Notes under the pieces: model-generated
Told to the model about the DNA's origin: nothing
The model's database searches: none
Seen by the model: only the letters and a program-made list of their open reading frames with translations
Source of the DNA: Chaetoceros tenuissimus
Lineage: Eukaryota; Bacillariophyta; Thalassiosirophyceae; Chaetocerotales; Chaetocerotaceae
DNA: 64,000 bases
Reading direction: 5' to 3'
Assembly (NCBI GenBank): GCA_021927905.1
Contig: BLLK01000074.1
Location: forward strand, 62,001-126,000
Shown: positions 9,783 through 20,272 of the stretch, piece by piece
How positions within the stretch are numbered: the stretch's first letter is position 1
Layout of the letters: every line of letters begins with the position of its first letter
Position numbers and translations under genes: made by a program

Positions 9783-11174
9783 ATGTCCTCTACAACAAGT
9801 ACTACTAAGAAGCCTAACAACGGCCCATGTGCAGCCTGTAACAAGGAAGGAGCAGTTTTCCGATGCGCCCCTTGTCGTGACGCCGGTGTGGATGTGTTCT
9901 TCTGCAACCGCGAGTGTCAGGTCAAGCTATGGAAGACGCATAAAAATGTGTGTAAGAAAACATCTAACCCTGACTTGGAGAAAGAACAGTCGAGTACCAA
10001 GAAGGAGGTCAAACAAGAAGGGAAGAAGGAATTTCAACTCCGCAAATACACCCAAATTTGTGCTAACTGCTCGAAAACAGATGCTGATATCGGATCTAAA
10101 TTAAGCGGCTGCTCAAAATGCAATTCTGCGTTCTATTGCAGTCGTGAGTGCCAAGTCGAGGACTGGCCAAAACATAAAAGTCAGTGCAAGCATAATTTTG
10201 AATTTGTAAATTATATCGAAAGATATCTTGATTTATCGGGAAAGAATACTCGCCACCTCCTTCAAAAATGGCTAGCGAAAACGAGAACGCTGTCATATTT
10301 TAGTGAGGCAGTATATCTTGCTGTCAAGAAAGAAGGTGTGGAGCACCAACCACCTGTGAAAGCTGTCCGCATCGAAATTGAATTCGATTACAACGCTCAA
10401 ACTTTTATTGTGACAGAGGTACCAAGAGCTGTGACAATCGCTGATTTGGATCAAGATAGTAAAGAATTTATCAGGAAAACATTTAAAGAGAGGACAGCTG
10501 AAGATATTGACTGTGGATACATTCATTTTGTCATCATATCTACAAAAGAGTTGGGGAAAATGTTTGAAAGTAAGATAGAGATAGGAATCACAAAGGGTGT
10601 CTTAGATCAGATGAATGCTGCCCATATCGACATGTTCCAACTTCGCTATTTATATGCACAAAACCATCTAAAATCAAATCTGTTTCGTGGATGGAAATCC
10701 ATCCAAAGAAAAAATCTGCGAAAGCAAATAGAGCAAATGAATATTGGACAATCATATACTGTATTTGTACAAAATGCATTGCAATTCTTTTGTAAGAAAT
10801 CTCTTCGAAATACCCATCGAATCGTAATCTACATGAAAGTGGGAAAAGAGATTGGTCAGATTTCACGACTGCTGCATTATGGAATCGTATCTATTGCTGA
10901 ATTCGAAGAATACAAAGAAAGGCTTGAAAAACTTGTCATTCGTGTGGAGGACACTGAGTCGCGACCACATTCGTGTACTGAAATGGCAATCGAGACACTG
11001 TTTGTAGATTTCGATACATGTTTTTGTTTTGATCACAGTGTATTTTGTGGGGTGAATGCTACACAAAATAAAACTGCAAAGCAATGCAAAAAGGCTGCAG
11101 ACAAGCACTTTCGAAAGCTTCAGCAGTCGGTCAAGGAGATGCCTTCGGATCTATTAGAGAAGGTTAGCTTGTAA
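9783..11174 (+). CDS. double MYND-type zinc-finger protein (array gene 5)
   Basis: A 463-aa protein with N terminus MSSTTSTTKK, two complete MYND fingers (about residues 16-57 and 93-135), then the family domain (FDYNAQTF, LFRGWKSIQRKNLRKQ, THRIVIYMKVGKEIGQIS, KQCKKAADKHFRKLQQ) and the invariant EKVSL end. Very similar to array gene 1 and to the three minus-strand copies, so it is a recent duplicate. It has the upstream element and the standard 3' flank. No intron. Likely a protein-interaction factor; no catalytic domain seen. Confidence 0.85.
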   Translation: MSSTTSTTKKPNNGPCAACNKEGAVFRCAPCRDAGVDVFFCNRECQVKLWKTHKNVCKKTSNPDLEKEQSSTKKEVKQEGKKEFQLRKYTQICANCSKTDADIGSKLSGCSKCNSAFYCSRECQVEDWPKHKSQCKHNFEFVNYIERYLDLSGKNTRHLLQKWLAKTRTLSYFSEAVYLAVKKEGVEHQPPVKAVRIEIEFDYNAQTFIVTEVPRAVTIADLDQDSKEFIRKTFKERTAEDIDCGYIHFVIISTKELGKMFESKIEIGITKGVLDQMNAAHIDMFQLRYLYAQNHLKSNLFRGWKSIQRKNLRKQIEQMNIGQSYTVFVQNALQFFCKKSLRNTHRIVIYMKVGKEIGQISRLLHYGIVSIAEFEEYKERLEKLVIRVEDTESRPHSCTEMAIETLFVDFDTCFCFDHSVFCGVNATQNKTAKQCKKAADKHFRKLQQSVKEMPSDLLEKVSL

Positions 11175-11608
11175 AGTAGGTATGAAAATGAGTGAGAAGG
11201 AATTCTTTCGTATGGGGGCTGAAGGGTTTCTCACGAAGTAGAATAGTTGAGATGATATGAGTATCTTGTTTAGGGGACAGGAGATTCTTTCGTAGATACC
11301 CGTAAATACATATAACGTTTACCAAAAATGAAATTATTTGCGTATATTCCTATGTACGTCGGTTGTATTATGCATATCAAGGCGCGAAGAAGCTGAAAAA
11401 AGAAATATATCAATATGTAACATTAAAAGAGTGACTGATGACCAACAGCAATGTAGAATAGTGAAAAAAACTAATTTAGAACAGCACACTAACCCTAACC
11501 CCAAAGGTAATGTAACAAGCCTTGTCATTTTGTCCTTCTAATGTCCTAGTGCAATCGATCAATCAAGCGACAGCAATCTCAATCTGAGATTCGAAGAAAT
11601 GAAAATTA

Positions 11609-11691
11609 TCTTTCTTTGTGGGACCAATACAGATTTTATGCTAAACTATTCTACTGACAAGCAGCAACAGACTGAAATGACATCTTTGACA
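11609..11691 (+). promoter_or_regulatory. orphan copy of the GGGACCAATAC element
   Basis: The core starts at 11620 and all blocks are present (TTATGCTAAACTATT, CTGACAAGCAGCAACAGACT, AAATGACA, TTGACA). No downstream + strand gene of the array follows. Confidence 0.6.
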
Positions 11692-12077
11692 GCAATGCAC
11701 AATGACAGCCAAAGAGCACGATAGGACGATAGATCCTGAACGAAGAGGAGAAAGGAGAAACAAAAGCTGTACTCACTCGTTAACATAATGCTCATCATTT
11801 CATATACTTCTATTAGGTTATATACCTTCCCTTTCTCGTTTGGGGTAGCAGCCTTGTCGATTTATCAAACTGAGTACAGAACTTTTTTCTTTTTTATTGT
11901 TTCAAATAACGTTACTAGTAGCCTACGGATATATTTTGATGAGTTTTTGAATACTGTGAAAGTACTTACGTTAAGAAGTTAACAGTCACAAAGTGTGAAA
12001 TTTAAAATTTATTGTTTTCATTCTTCTTTTTAGTGCATCGCATCCAAACAAAAAGAAGATGTTTAGCATGCTCTGGC

Positions 12078-12082
12078 AAAAA
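12078..12082 (-). terminator. Pol III terminator of tRNA-Arg
   Basis: A run of five T on the minus strand, 12 bases past the 3' end of the tRNA. Confidence 0.55.
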
Positions 12083-12094
12083 CAGAGTCGTTTT

Positions 12095-12166
12095 TACTGG
12101 ATACGGGACTCGAACCCGCAACCTTCTGTTCCGAAGACAGATGCTCTACCATTGAGCCAATCCAGC
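12095..12166 (-). tRNA. tRNA-Arg(TCG)
   Basis: A 72-nt cloverleaf. Acceptor GCTGGAT pairs with ATCCAGT (one G-U), followed by discriminator A. D stem GCTC/GAGC; anticodon stem TCTGT/ACAGA with loop CTTCGGA, so anticodon TCG reading CGA; T arm GCGGG-TTCGAGT-CCCGT. No intron and no encoded CCA. A TTTTT terminator follows closely. Confidence 0.9.
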
Positions 12167-12713
12167 GAACACTTGTTGGAGGAAAAAGTTATTACATAAA
12201 TTCATATTGCAAGAAAATTGTTGTCATTATTAATTTCATTTTCCCTGAATGTTGTAATGTTGAGAAAATAAAGATGAAGGAACAAATGGAAATAATTCAA
12301 TGCAGCTATGAACCTTACATAAGCGGATCTGGATCAACACTTGTATGGAATACTAGTGAGTACGCAGGTAGTTGGTGAGTTCTGTGTAACCTTACGTACC
12401 TATCTCTATTTACGCTGCTCAGATAAATCTTTTAGCTTTTGCAAAAATTTATAATAAACGCGATTTTTATCATGGTTTATTCTGCTACGTTATCGCTTTA
12501 GTGGATTAGTCTACAATTTTATTTCTTCTTTCATTTTTCATATCTCCCAACCTGAGATGGATACTTAGTCTCAAGATACGTTTGTTGAAGTTTGGCTCTC
12601 CTTTTTTCCTTCCAACACACATCCATCACTTTCCTCCCATTGGCATCCATTGTTGTAATTCAATTCATCCATTACACCAAATACAGTGCAACCACACTAA
12701 TCTATAAATAACC
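12167..12713. other. intergenic, promoter region of the UroD gene
   Basis: No gene seen. The last 120 bp before the ATG are C/T-rich (cttttttccttccaac, ctttcctcccattgg), with a CCCATTGG stretch at about 12636. Confidence 0.5.
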
Positions 12714-14147
12714 ATGAAGCTATCCTTGACTCTATCACTGTTCATCTCGGCAATTTCTGCATCACAAGGTTTTGCTCCTGTTTCTTCCTCCATTCGTCAA
12801 AGATCTCATCTTGGCCTTACAACTGGTCCTGGAGGAAAACCAGCAACTTCCTCGGAAGAAGACTTGGCACTCACACGTCAAATCATTATGAATCAAATCG
12901 CAAAAGAAGTCGGAGCATCCACTGATTCACCAGCAACCTCAGATGGACCAACCTACACAATGCCAGCTCCACCAGCAAACGATCTCATGATCCGTGCAGC
13001 ACTTGGAAGAGAACCAGTGGAAAGAACTCCTATATGGCTATTCCGTCAAGCAGGACGTCATCTCCCAGAATACAAAGAGCACAAAGAAAAGACTGGAAGA
13101 AGTTTCTTGGATATGTTGCAATACCCAGAAGATGTAGCAGAATGTACCCTTCAACCACTCAGAAGATATCCAGTTGATGCTGCTATTCTCTTTTCAGACA
13201 TTTTGGTAATTGCTGAAGCTTTGAACATTGAAGTTACCATGCCGGGTGGAGTAGGTATCTTGGTTCCAAATCCATTAGCTGGACCAGAAGAAATTGAAAC
13301 TCGTGTTCCTTCCCTTGATGAAATTAGTCCACAATTTATTCAAGATAAGATGGGAGTCATTCTTGAAAGTGTCAAGTTGATTCGTCAAAAAATGAAGGAA
13401 GAAAAGATTGATATTCCATTGATTGGATTCTCTGGGGCGCCATTTACACTCATGTTTTATATGATTGGGGGATCATCGCGTAAGAATACTGATTCTGGAA
13501 TGAAGTGGTTGAATGAGTACCCTGAGCAATCGCAGAAATTATTGGATGTTTTGACCAAGATTATTACAGAATACATGTCTGCGCAAGTAGAGGCTGGAGC
13601 ACATATGCTTCAGCTTTTTGAAGCTATGGGAATGATGTTGGAAGAGAAGGAATTCTATGACTTTGCTATGCCATGTCTTGAAAAGATTGCTACTGCATTG
13701 AAGAGCAGATATCCAGATGTTCCTCTCATGATATTTACTCGTGGAGCTTGGTAAGTGTGATTGTAATATTTTCGAAATGGACTTGTTTGTTGTAATCAAT
13801 CGCTCACAATGTCGCCTTGTAGCTATGCAAACGAAAAGCTCTCCAAAATGGGATTTGATGTTGTAACAATGGACGGAGATGTTGACAGAAGTACTGCTAG
13901 AGCAACCGTTGGAGATAGATGTGGACTTCAAGGAAACTATGATCCAGCTGAATTGATTGAAGAGAATGGAAAGACACCAGAAACTGTAAAGGAAACTGCA
14001 AAGGCTTTGATTGATGAATTGGGACCACAAAGACTCATTGCAAACCTTGGAGAAGGTCTTGGAGGAAAGGAAAGTACCGATTTGGTACAAGTTTTCGTTG
14101 ACACAATTCATGAATACAGTGAAGCAAAGATTAAGGAGTCGGCATAA
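12714..14147 (+). CDS. UROD: plastid uroporphyrinogen decarboxylase
   Basis: Converts uroporphyrinogen III to coproporphyrinogen III by four decarboxylations, in haem and chlorophyll synthesis. Two exons, 12714-13750 and 13823-14147, with a 72-bp GT-AG intron; the joined product is 453 aa. The splice restores the family motif across the junction (FTRGAC-YANEKL). A signal peptide with an ASQGFAP site near residue 20 predicts plastid import. The substrate-site motif [11 protein letters not shown] is at 110-120 and the conserved Asp of FSDIL is at 162. Length minus the presequence fits the ~350-aa family. It sits as a single-copy island inside the MYND array. Confidence 0.95.
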
Positions 14148-14621
14148 ATATTTGACAAGAATATGTAAAGTCGTGTAATGATTCTTAATAGTTCGATCAA
14201 ACGAGTCGATAGTATGATAGAAGACTTTGTCTTGCTTCAATCAAATTGCCATGGCAGTGCTTACAAACATGAAAATTGATTTTTGTTCCAAAAGAAGTGC
14301 AAGATATTTTGCTGGCGAAATATCAGGGGATATTCCGTCTACCATAAATCTTTCTTTTCTTTGACTTCTTTACGCATTTATTTATCATACACGTAAATAA
14401 CTACTGTAGGAGTAGACCTAAATGTTTTCCTTTTTATTTTCCATCATTACTATTATGGATTCATTATTTGCTATTCGTACACGAATACGAATTTCATGAA
14501 AGAATTTCCTACTCCAAAAACAAGATCATGTACTCAAATCATCGTAACTACACTATCTCACGAGAAATCCTTCAGCCCCCATACCAAAAGAAATTCCTTC
14601 TCACTCATTTTCATACCTACT
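14148..14621. other. intergenic, 3' flanks of UroD and MYND gene 6
   Basis: From about 14270 it is homologous to 16410-16753 and 18555-18883, the downstream flank of each minus-strand array unit (ttccaaaa-gcaagat, then aggagtaga, then cagcccccataccaaaagaa). The left edge of the repeat falls soon after the UroD 3' end. Confidence 0.6.
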
Positions 14622-15986
14622 TTACAAGCTGACTTTCTCTAGTAGATCGGAAGGCATTTTATTGATCTCTTGTTGAAGCTTTCGAAAGTGCTTGTCTGCG
14701 GCTTTTTTACATTGCTTTGCAGTTTTATTTTGTGTAACATTCACTTCACAGTTTAAAACAAAGTCAAAAGTAAAGCAAATCTCGTTATCTACAAACAAAG
14801 TCTTTATTGCCATTTCGGTACATAGAGGTTGTCGAGACTCGGTATCCTCCACATGAATGAAAAGGTTTTCAACCTCTACTTTACATTCTTTGAATTGAGC
14901 CATAGATACGACTTCATATCCATAAAACTCTGAAATCTGACCAATCTCTTTTCCCATTTTCACTTTGACCACGATTCTATGGGTATTTTGTAGAGATTTG
15001 TTGCAAAAGAATTGCAATGCATTTTGGACGAATGCAGTATAGGATTGACCAAGTTTCATTTTCTTAATTTGGTTCTGCAAATTGTTTCTTCGGATGGATT
15101 TCCATCCACGAAACAAATCCGATCTTAGACGGGCTTGTGCACAATGAAAGCGAATTGAACGCATGGAAACATTACTTTTCTGACGTAATGTACTCTCTTC
15201 GAAAAATACGGGGGCAACAGTGTCAATTCTTTTGCCCAGCCCTTTCAAAGAAACGAAGGCAAATTGAGTGTATACCATATCAAGTCCTCCAGGTGCCTTC
15301 ATGATAAAATCTTTATGGAATTTACAAAACTCTTCTTTTTGCCCTTGGCCTAAATCGGCAATTGCCACAGCTCTTGGTTCCTCTGTCACAATAAAAGTTT
15401 GAGCATTGTAATTGAACTCAAGTTCCATGAGAACAACTTTCACAGGTGGTTGCTGCCTTATGTCTTTTTTCTCGAGGGCAAGATATACCGCGCCAGAAAT
15501 GGCTGGTGTCGGTCCATCAAGAGACCATTTTTCAAAGAGATTTTGAATTTTCTTTCCTGTTGAATCAAGAGCAACAGATCTTTCCATACTCTTAGTGACT
15601 TCACAATTATGCTTGCACAGGCCTTTATGTTTTGGCCAGTGGGCAACTTGACATTCACGGCTACAATAAAACGCTTTTTTGCATTTTGAGCAAATGCTCA
15701 TTTTGGATCCGATACCAGCATTTTTTTTGAAGCAGTTATAACATAACTCGTCTCTGTGTTGAAGTCGCTTCATCATTTCTTGTTTGGTCTCCGAGTCGGT
15801 AGTAGATACTTGTCCGCAAAAAGCTTTATGTATCTTCCATAGCTTGACCTGACACTCGCGGTTGCAGAAGAATACATCCACACCGGCGTCACGACAAGGG
15901 GCGCATCGGAATACTGCTCCTTCCTTGTTGCAGGCTGCACACGAGCCGTGGTCAGGTTTCTTAGTAGTTGTTGCTGTAGAAGGCAT
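14622..15986 (-). CDS. double MYND-type zinc-finger protein (array gene 6)
   Basis: A 454-aa protein from the ATG at 15986 (MPSTATTTKK). The frame also has an in-frame ATG at 16115, but translating from there would read through the conserved leader, so I chose the paralog-like start. Two complete MYND fingers (about residues 15-56 and 84-126; the linker is shorter than in gene 1), then the family domain with FNYNAQTF, LFRGWKSIRRNNLQNQ, THRIVVKVKM and the EKVSL end. Intronless. It has the conserved element (16100-16187) and 3' flank. First of three head-to-tail minus-strand copies. Confidence 0.85.
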   Translation of the reverse strand: MPSTATTTKKPDHGSCAACNKEGAVFRCAPCRDAGVDVFFCNRECQVKLWKIHKAFCGQVSTTDSETKQEMMKRLQHRDELCYNCFKKNAGIGSKMSICSKCKKAFYCSRECQVAHWPKHKGLCKHNCEVTKSMERSVALDSTGKKIQNLFEKWSLDGPTPAISGAVYLALEKKDIRQQPPVKVVLMELEFNYNAQTFIVTEEPRAVAIADLGQGQKEEFCKFHKDFIMKAPGGLDMVYTQFAFVSLKGLGKRIDTVAPVFFEESTLRQKSNVSMRSIRFHCAQARLRSDLFRGWKSIRRNNLQNQIKKMKLGQSYTAFVQNALQFFCNKSLQNTHRIVVKVKMGKEIGQISEFYGYEVVSMAQFKECKVEVENLFIHVEDTESRQPLCTEMAIKTLFVDNEICFTFDFVLNCEVNVTQNKTAKQCKKAADKHFRKLQQEINKMPSDLLEKVSL

Positions 15987-16753
15987 GTTGCGGACTGTAG
16001 TTTGGAATATGACGATGCACTGATTTAGATTTAGGTGCGGTATGCAATGATGAGAGTTCATGCTGTGCTTTCGAGGAGTAGCGGGTGTCATTGTGCATAG
16101 TGTCAATGTCGTCATTTCAGTCTGTTGCTACCTGTCAATGAATCAATTTAGCATAACATCTTTATTGATCCCACCAAGAAAGATTTCAACTTTTCAATCC
16201 CTATGTCAGTAAACTTGCTTGATTGCTGGAAGGCAGAAAAGAACAAAGGAAGAGGGTAGAAAAAAAAAAGGCTGATATTCTTGATCTAAGCACCATGCTT
16301 CGTGGGTGAGAGTTGAGACACTTGGACATCGTAGGTCCAGATCATCTATCAGAAAAGATCATAATCAAATCGGAAGTGGTCTATCCTAACGCAAAATTGT
16401 TCACTCAAATTGATTTTTAGTTCCATAACCAGCGCAAGATTTCTCGATTGGCGCATTATCAAAGTACTAACCCTAAATTTCCTTTGGCTTCTTCTCGCGT
16501 TTACAAATACATATGAGTAACTAGCGCAGGAGTAGATGCAAATATCTTTTCATTTGAATTCATTATTATTATTACGGTACCATATGGTTTTCACCACTTG
16601 CGTTTCTTACACGAATATGAATTTCAACAAATGAATTTCCTATTCCGAAAACAATATCATATACGCATATCACTGCAACATTTTCTACTGTATTAGAAGT
16701 AATTCAGCCCCCATGCCAAAAGAATTTCTTCTCATCTCTTTCTGATACCACCT
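15987..16753. other. intergenic between MYND genes 6 and 7
   Basis: Conserved leader and GGGACC-type element of gene 6, then gene 7's conserved downstream flank (from about 16410). No gene is supported. Confidence 0.6.
16100..16187 (-). promoter_or_regulatory. conserved GGGA(C/T)CAATA upstream element
   Basis: Minus-strand copy. The core reads GGGATCAATAAAG and starts at 16172, 186 bp before the ATG at 15986. The rest (TTATGCTAAATTGAT, GCAACAGACTGAAATGAC) matches the other copies. The C-to-T change removes the CCAAT pentamer in this copy. Confidence 0.6.
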
Positions 16754-18136
16754 TTACAAGCTGACCTTCTCTAATAGATCGGAAGGTGTATCCTTGACTG
16801 ACTGCTGAAGCTTTCGAAAGTGCTTGTCTGCACCTTTTTTGCATTGCTTTGCAGTTTTATTTTGCATATCATTCACCCCGCAGTATACAGTGTATTCAAA
16901 CGCAAAACACACCTCAGTATCTACAAACAAAGTCTCTATTGCAATGTCGGTATCTGTAGGTGATCGAGACTCAATGTCCTCCATGCGAATGACAAAGTTT
17001 TCACACTCTTCTTGGCATATTTTGAAGTCGACAATAGGCGCGAGTAAATAATGCGATAACTGTGAAATCTGACCAATCTCTTTTCCCATTTTCACATAGA
17101 CTACGATTCTATGGGTATTTCGAAGAGATTTGTTGCAAACGAGTTGTAATGCATTTTGTACAAATACAGTATAGGAATGTCCAGGTTTCATTTGCTCCAT
17201 TTGCTTCTGTAAATTGCGTCTTCGGATGGACTTCCATCCACGAAATAGACCTGATTTCAGACGGACTCCTGCACATACATTGCGAATTTCATGCATGTCA
17301 ATATGACCAGCATTCATCTGATCAAGCTTACTCTTATTGAATACTACGGGTGCAATATTTTCAAAGCTTTGTCCTAACTCTTTAGTAGAAACGATGGCAA
17401 ATTGAGCGTATACCTGATCAACTCCCCCAGCTGTCTTCGTGATAAAATCTTTGTACAATTCAAACAAACGATCTTGACGCTTTTGACTCAAATCAGCGAT
17501 TGCCACAGCTCTTGGTACCTCTGCTACAATAAAAGTTTGAGCATTGTAATTGAATTCAATTTTCATTATGACAACTTTCACAGGTGGTTGCTCTTTAATG
17601 CCTTTTTTCTTGAGGACAGGATATACTGCGGCAGAAAGGGCTGCTGTCGGATCCCATTTTTGAAAGAGATTATGAATGTTCATTCCCGATGAATCAAAAG
17701 ATCTTTCCCAATCCTTTGTAAGTTCAAAATTATGCTTGCACAGACTTTTATGTCTTGGCCAGTCCTCGACTTGGCACTCGCGGCTACAATAATAACTTTT
17801 ATTACATTTTGAACACATGCTTAAATTGGATCCGATTTCAGCAAATGTTCTGAAGCAATTACCACATATCTCCTTGTGTTGAAGTTCTTTCTTTCCTTCT
17901 TGTTTGGCCTCCTTGTTGACATTTGACTCTTCTTTCTTCGGCTTGGTAGTGGATGTTTTCTTACATACTACTTTATGAATCTTCCATTGCTTGACCTGAC
18001 ACTCGCGGCTGCAAAAGAACACATCAACACCGGCGTCACGACATGGAGCGCATCGGAGTACTGCTCCTTCCTTGTTGCAGGCTGCACATGAGCCGTCGTT
18101 AGACTTCTTAGTGGTAGTTGTTTTTGTAGAGGACAT
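16754..18136 (-). CDS. double MYND-type zinc-finger protein (array gene 7)
   Basis: A 460-aa protein starting MSSTKTTTTKK at 18136. Two intact MYND fingers (about 17-58 and 92-134), a Lys/Glu-rich linker, the family C-terminal domain (FNYNAQTF, LFRGWKSIRRRNLQKQMEQM, THRIVVYVKMGKEIGQIS) and the end EKVSL. Close to genes 5, 6 and 8. No intron, no lesions. It carries its own upstream element (core at 18342) and the shared 3' flank. Confidence 0.85.
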   Translation of the reverse strand: MSSTKTTTTKKSNDGSCAACNKEGAVLRCAPCRDAGVDVFFCSRECQVKQWKIHKVVCKKTSTTKPKKEESNVNKEAKQEGKKELQHKEICGNCFRTFAEIGSNLSMCSKCNKSYYCSRECQVEDWPRHKSLCKHNFELTKDWERSFDSSGMNIHNLFQKWDPTAALSAAVYPVLKKKGIKEQPPVKVVIMKIEFNYNAQTFIVAEVPRAVAIADLSQKRQDRLFELYKDFITKTAGGVDQVYAQFAIVSTKELGQSFENIAPVVFNKSKLDQMNAGHIDMHEIRNVCAGVRLKSGLFRGWKSIRRRNLQKQMEQMKPGHSYTVFVQNALQLVCNKSLRNTHRIVVYVKMGKEIGQISQLSHYLLAPIVDFKICQEECENFVIRMEDIESRSPTDTDIAIETLFVDTEVCFAFEYTVYCGVNDMQNKTAKQCKKGADKHFRKLQQSVKDTPSDLLEKVSL

Positions 18137-18883
18137 GGCTTAGAGAACTGGGTGCAGTATGAATATGACGATGCAATGCTTTAGACATAGAGGTATGCAA
18201 TGATGAGTCGCTGTCGAGTAGCTCGTCTTGTTGCTTCTCCTCGTTCAGTATCTTCGTTTTCTTGGCTGTCATTGTGTTTTGTCATTTCAGTCTGTTGCTG
18301 CCTGTCAATATATCAATTTAGCATAACATCTGTATTGGTCCCATCAAGAAAGATTTCGATTTTTCATTCTCAGAAATTTACTTCGGCGGAAAAGAACAAA
18401 GGACGAGGTTAGAAAGACAAGGCTAATATTCTTGATCCAAGCACTTCGATCTTCTTGGGTAGATGACATTATAGGTCCAGATTATCAATCAGAGAATGAT
18501 CATGTTCACATCGGTAGATCAGTGGACAGACTGTCCCAACGCAAAATCGTTCACTCATTTTGATTTTAGTTCCAAAACCGGCGCAAGATTTCTTCATTGA
18601 CGCATTCTCTAACATAAATCTGACTTTTCTTTTGTTTTTTTTTTACACACCGTAAATATATATACTACCGTAGGAGTAGACGCAAATATCTTTTCATTTT
18701 TATTCGTAATTTTTATGGTACCATTCATTACTTTTTTCTTACACAAATACGAATGTCAATGAAAGATTCTCCTATTCCAAAAACAAGATCAGAAACTCAT
18801 ATCATCACAACTTTTACTTTGCGAGATATTCCGCAGTCCCCATACCAAAAGAATTTCATATACAATGAAACTATTCAATTTTA
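18137..18883. other. intergenic between MYND genes 7 and 8
   Basis: Leader and element of gene 7 (18267-18353), then gene 8's conserved downstream flank from about 18555. Nothing else recognised. Confidence 0.6.
18267..18353 (-). promoter_or_regulatory. conserved GGGACCAATAC upstream element
   Basis: Minus-strand copy with the core at 18342, 206 bp before the ATG at 18136. It has the full GGGACCAATACAG and GGCAGCAACAGACTGAAATG blocks. Confidence 0.6.
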
Positions 18884-20272
18884 TCACAAACTCATTTTCT
18901 CTAATAGATCTGCAGGCATCTTCTTGACCTCCAGCTGTAGCTTTCGGAAGTGCTTCTCTGCAGCTTTTTTGCATTGCTTTGCAGTTTTATTTTTCATGTC
19001 ATTCACCCCACAGAATACAGTGTGTTCAAACGCAAAACAAGCATCGGCATCTACAAACAAAATCTTTGTTGCAATGTCGGTAAATGTAAGTTGTTGAGGT
19101 TCAATGATGTCCTCCACACGAGTGACAAAATTTCCAACATCTTCTTTGAATTCTTTGAATTCAGCAATAGTCATGACTTTATATTCTAGGAACTTTGAAA
19201 TCTGACCAATGTCTTGTCCCATTTTCATCAAGACTGAGATTCGATGGGTATTTTGTAGAGATTTTTTACAAAAGAATTGCAATGCATTTTGGACGAATAC
19301 AGTATAGGAGTGTCCCAGTTTCATTTGCTCCATTTGCCTCTGCAAATTGTTAATTCGGATGGATTCCCATTCACGAAACAAATCTGATTTCAAAGGGACT
19401 TGTGCACATTCAAAGCAAATAGTGTCCATGTCGATATCAGCAGCGTTCATATGATCTAATTGACTCTTCGAGATTCCCATTGGTAAATAAGCTTTATATC
19501 TTTCTCCCAACTCTTTAGTGGAAAGAATGACAAAGTGATTATATACCTGTTCAATTCCTTCAACTCTCTTTTCTTTTTTATTTTCCTGATATCTTGTGAT
19601 CATTTCTTTACTGTCTTGACTCAAATCAGCGATTGCCATAGCTCTTGGTACTTCCGCCACAACAAAAGTTTGAGCGTTGTAATCGAATTCAATTTCCACA
19701 AGGACAACTTTCACAGGCGGTTGCTGCTCAATGCCTCTTTTCTTGAGAGCAAAATAGACTGCAGCAGAAATTGGTTTCTTTTTTGATTTCGTTACCCATT
19801 TTTCAACAAGATTACAAATATCCTTCTCCCTTGAATCAAAAGATCTTTCTATATTCTTTGAGGTCTCATGATTATACTTGCAATAGCTTTTATGTTTTGG
19901 CCAATGGGCAACTTGGCACTCACGGCTGCAGTAGTAACTTTTTTTACATTTTGAGCACACGCTTAAATTCGATCCGACATCATCCTCTTTTTTCATGCAG
20001 TTTTCACATAACCGAAGTCGGAGTCTCTTCCCTTCTGCTTTATCTTCTTTGCTGGTACTTGACTTTTTTTTCTCCAAGTTGTCATCGGATGTCTTTTTAC
20101 ACACTACTTTATGCGTCTTCCATTGCCTGACCTGGCACTCGCGGTTGCAGAAGAATACATCCACACCGGCGTCACGACAAGGGGCGCATTGGAATACTGC
20201 TCCTTCCTTGTTGCAGGCTGCACATGAGCCGTCATTTGGCTTTTCATTAGTAGTTGTTTTTGTAGAAGGCAT
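18884..20272 (-). CDS. double MYND-type zinc-finger protein (array gene 8)
   Basis: A 462-aa protein starting MPSTKTTTNEK. Two complete MYND fingers (about 17-58 and 90-132), the family domain (FDYNAQTF, LFREWESIRINNLQRQ, THRISVLMKMGQDIGQIS, KQCKKAAEKHFRKLQ) and a slightly altered C terminus, EKMSL instead of EKVSL. It is the outermost minus-strand copy. The 3' flank homology is weaker at its last 40 bp. Intronless, with its own upstream element. Confidence 0.85.
   Translation of the reverse strand: MPSTKTTTNEKPNDGSCAACNKEGAVFQCAPCRDAGVDVFFCNRECQVRQWKTHKVVCKKTSDDNLEKKKSSTSKEDKAEGKRLRLRLCENCMKKEDDVGSNLSVCSKCKKSYYCSRECQVAHWPKHKSYCKYNHETSKNIERSFDSREKDICNLVEKWVTKSKKKPISAAVYFALKKRGIEQQPPVKVVLVEIEFDYNAQTFVVAEVPRAMAIADLSQDSKEMITRYQENKKEKRVEGIEQVYNHFVILSTKELGERYKAYLPMGISKSQLDHMNAADIDMDTICFECAQVPLKSDLFREWESIRINNLQRQMEQMKLGHSYTVFVQNALQFFCKKSLQNTHRISVLMKMGQDIGQISKFLEYKVMTIAEFKEFKEDVGNFVTRVEDIIEPQQLTFTDIATKILFVDADACFAFEHTVFCGVNDMKNKTAKQCKKAAEKHFRKLQLEVKKMPADLLEKMSL

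Larger units (their letters stand above)
11175..12094. other. intergenic with orphan array leader
   Basis: Starts with the standard array 3' flank (about 11178-11250). At 11609-11691 it has a complete GGGACC element followed by leader-like sequence, but no MYND coding sequence follows. The next gene is a tRNA on the other strand. A (CCCTAA)-like pair sits at about 11490-11503. This looks like the remains of a lost array member. Confidence 0.55.

Noticed and set aside
11486-11505. Telomere-like CCCTAA pair
   Set aside because: Only two units, in normal gene-bearing DNA; not evidence of a telomere.
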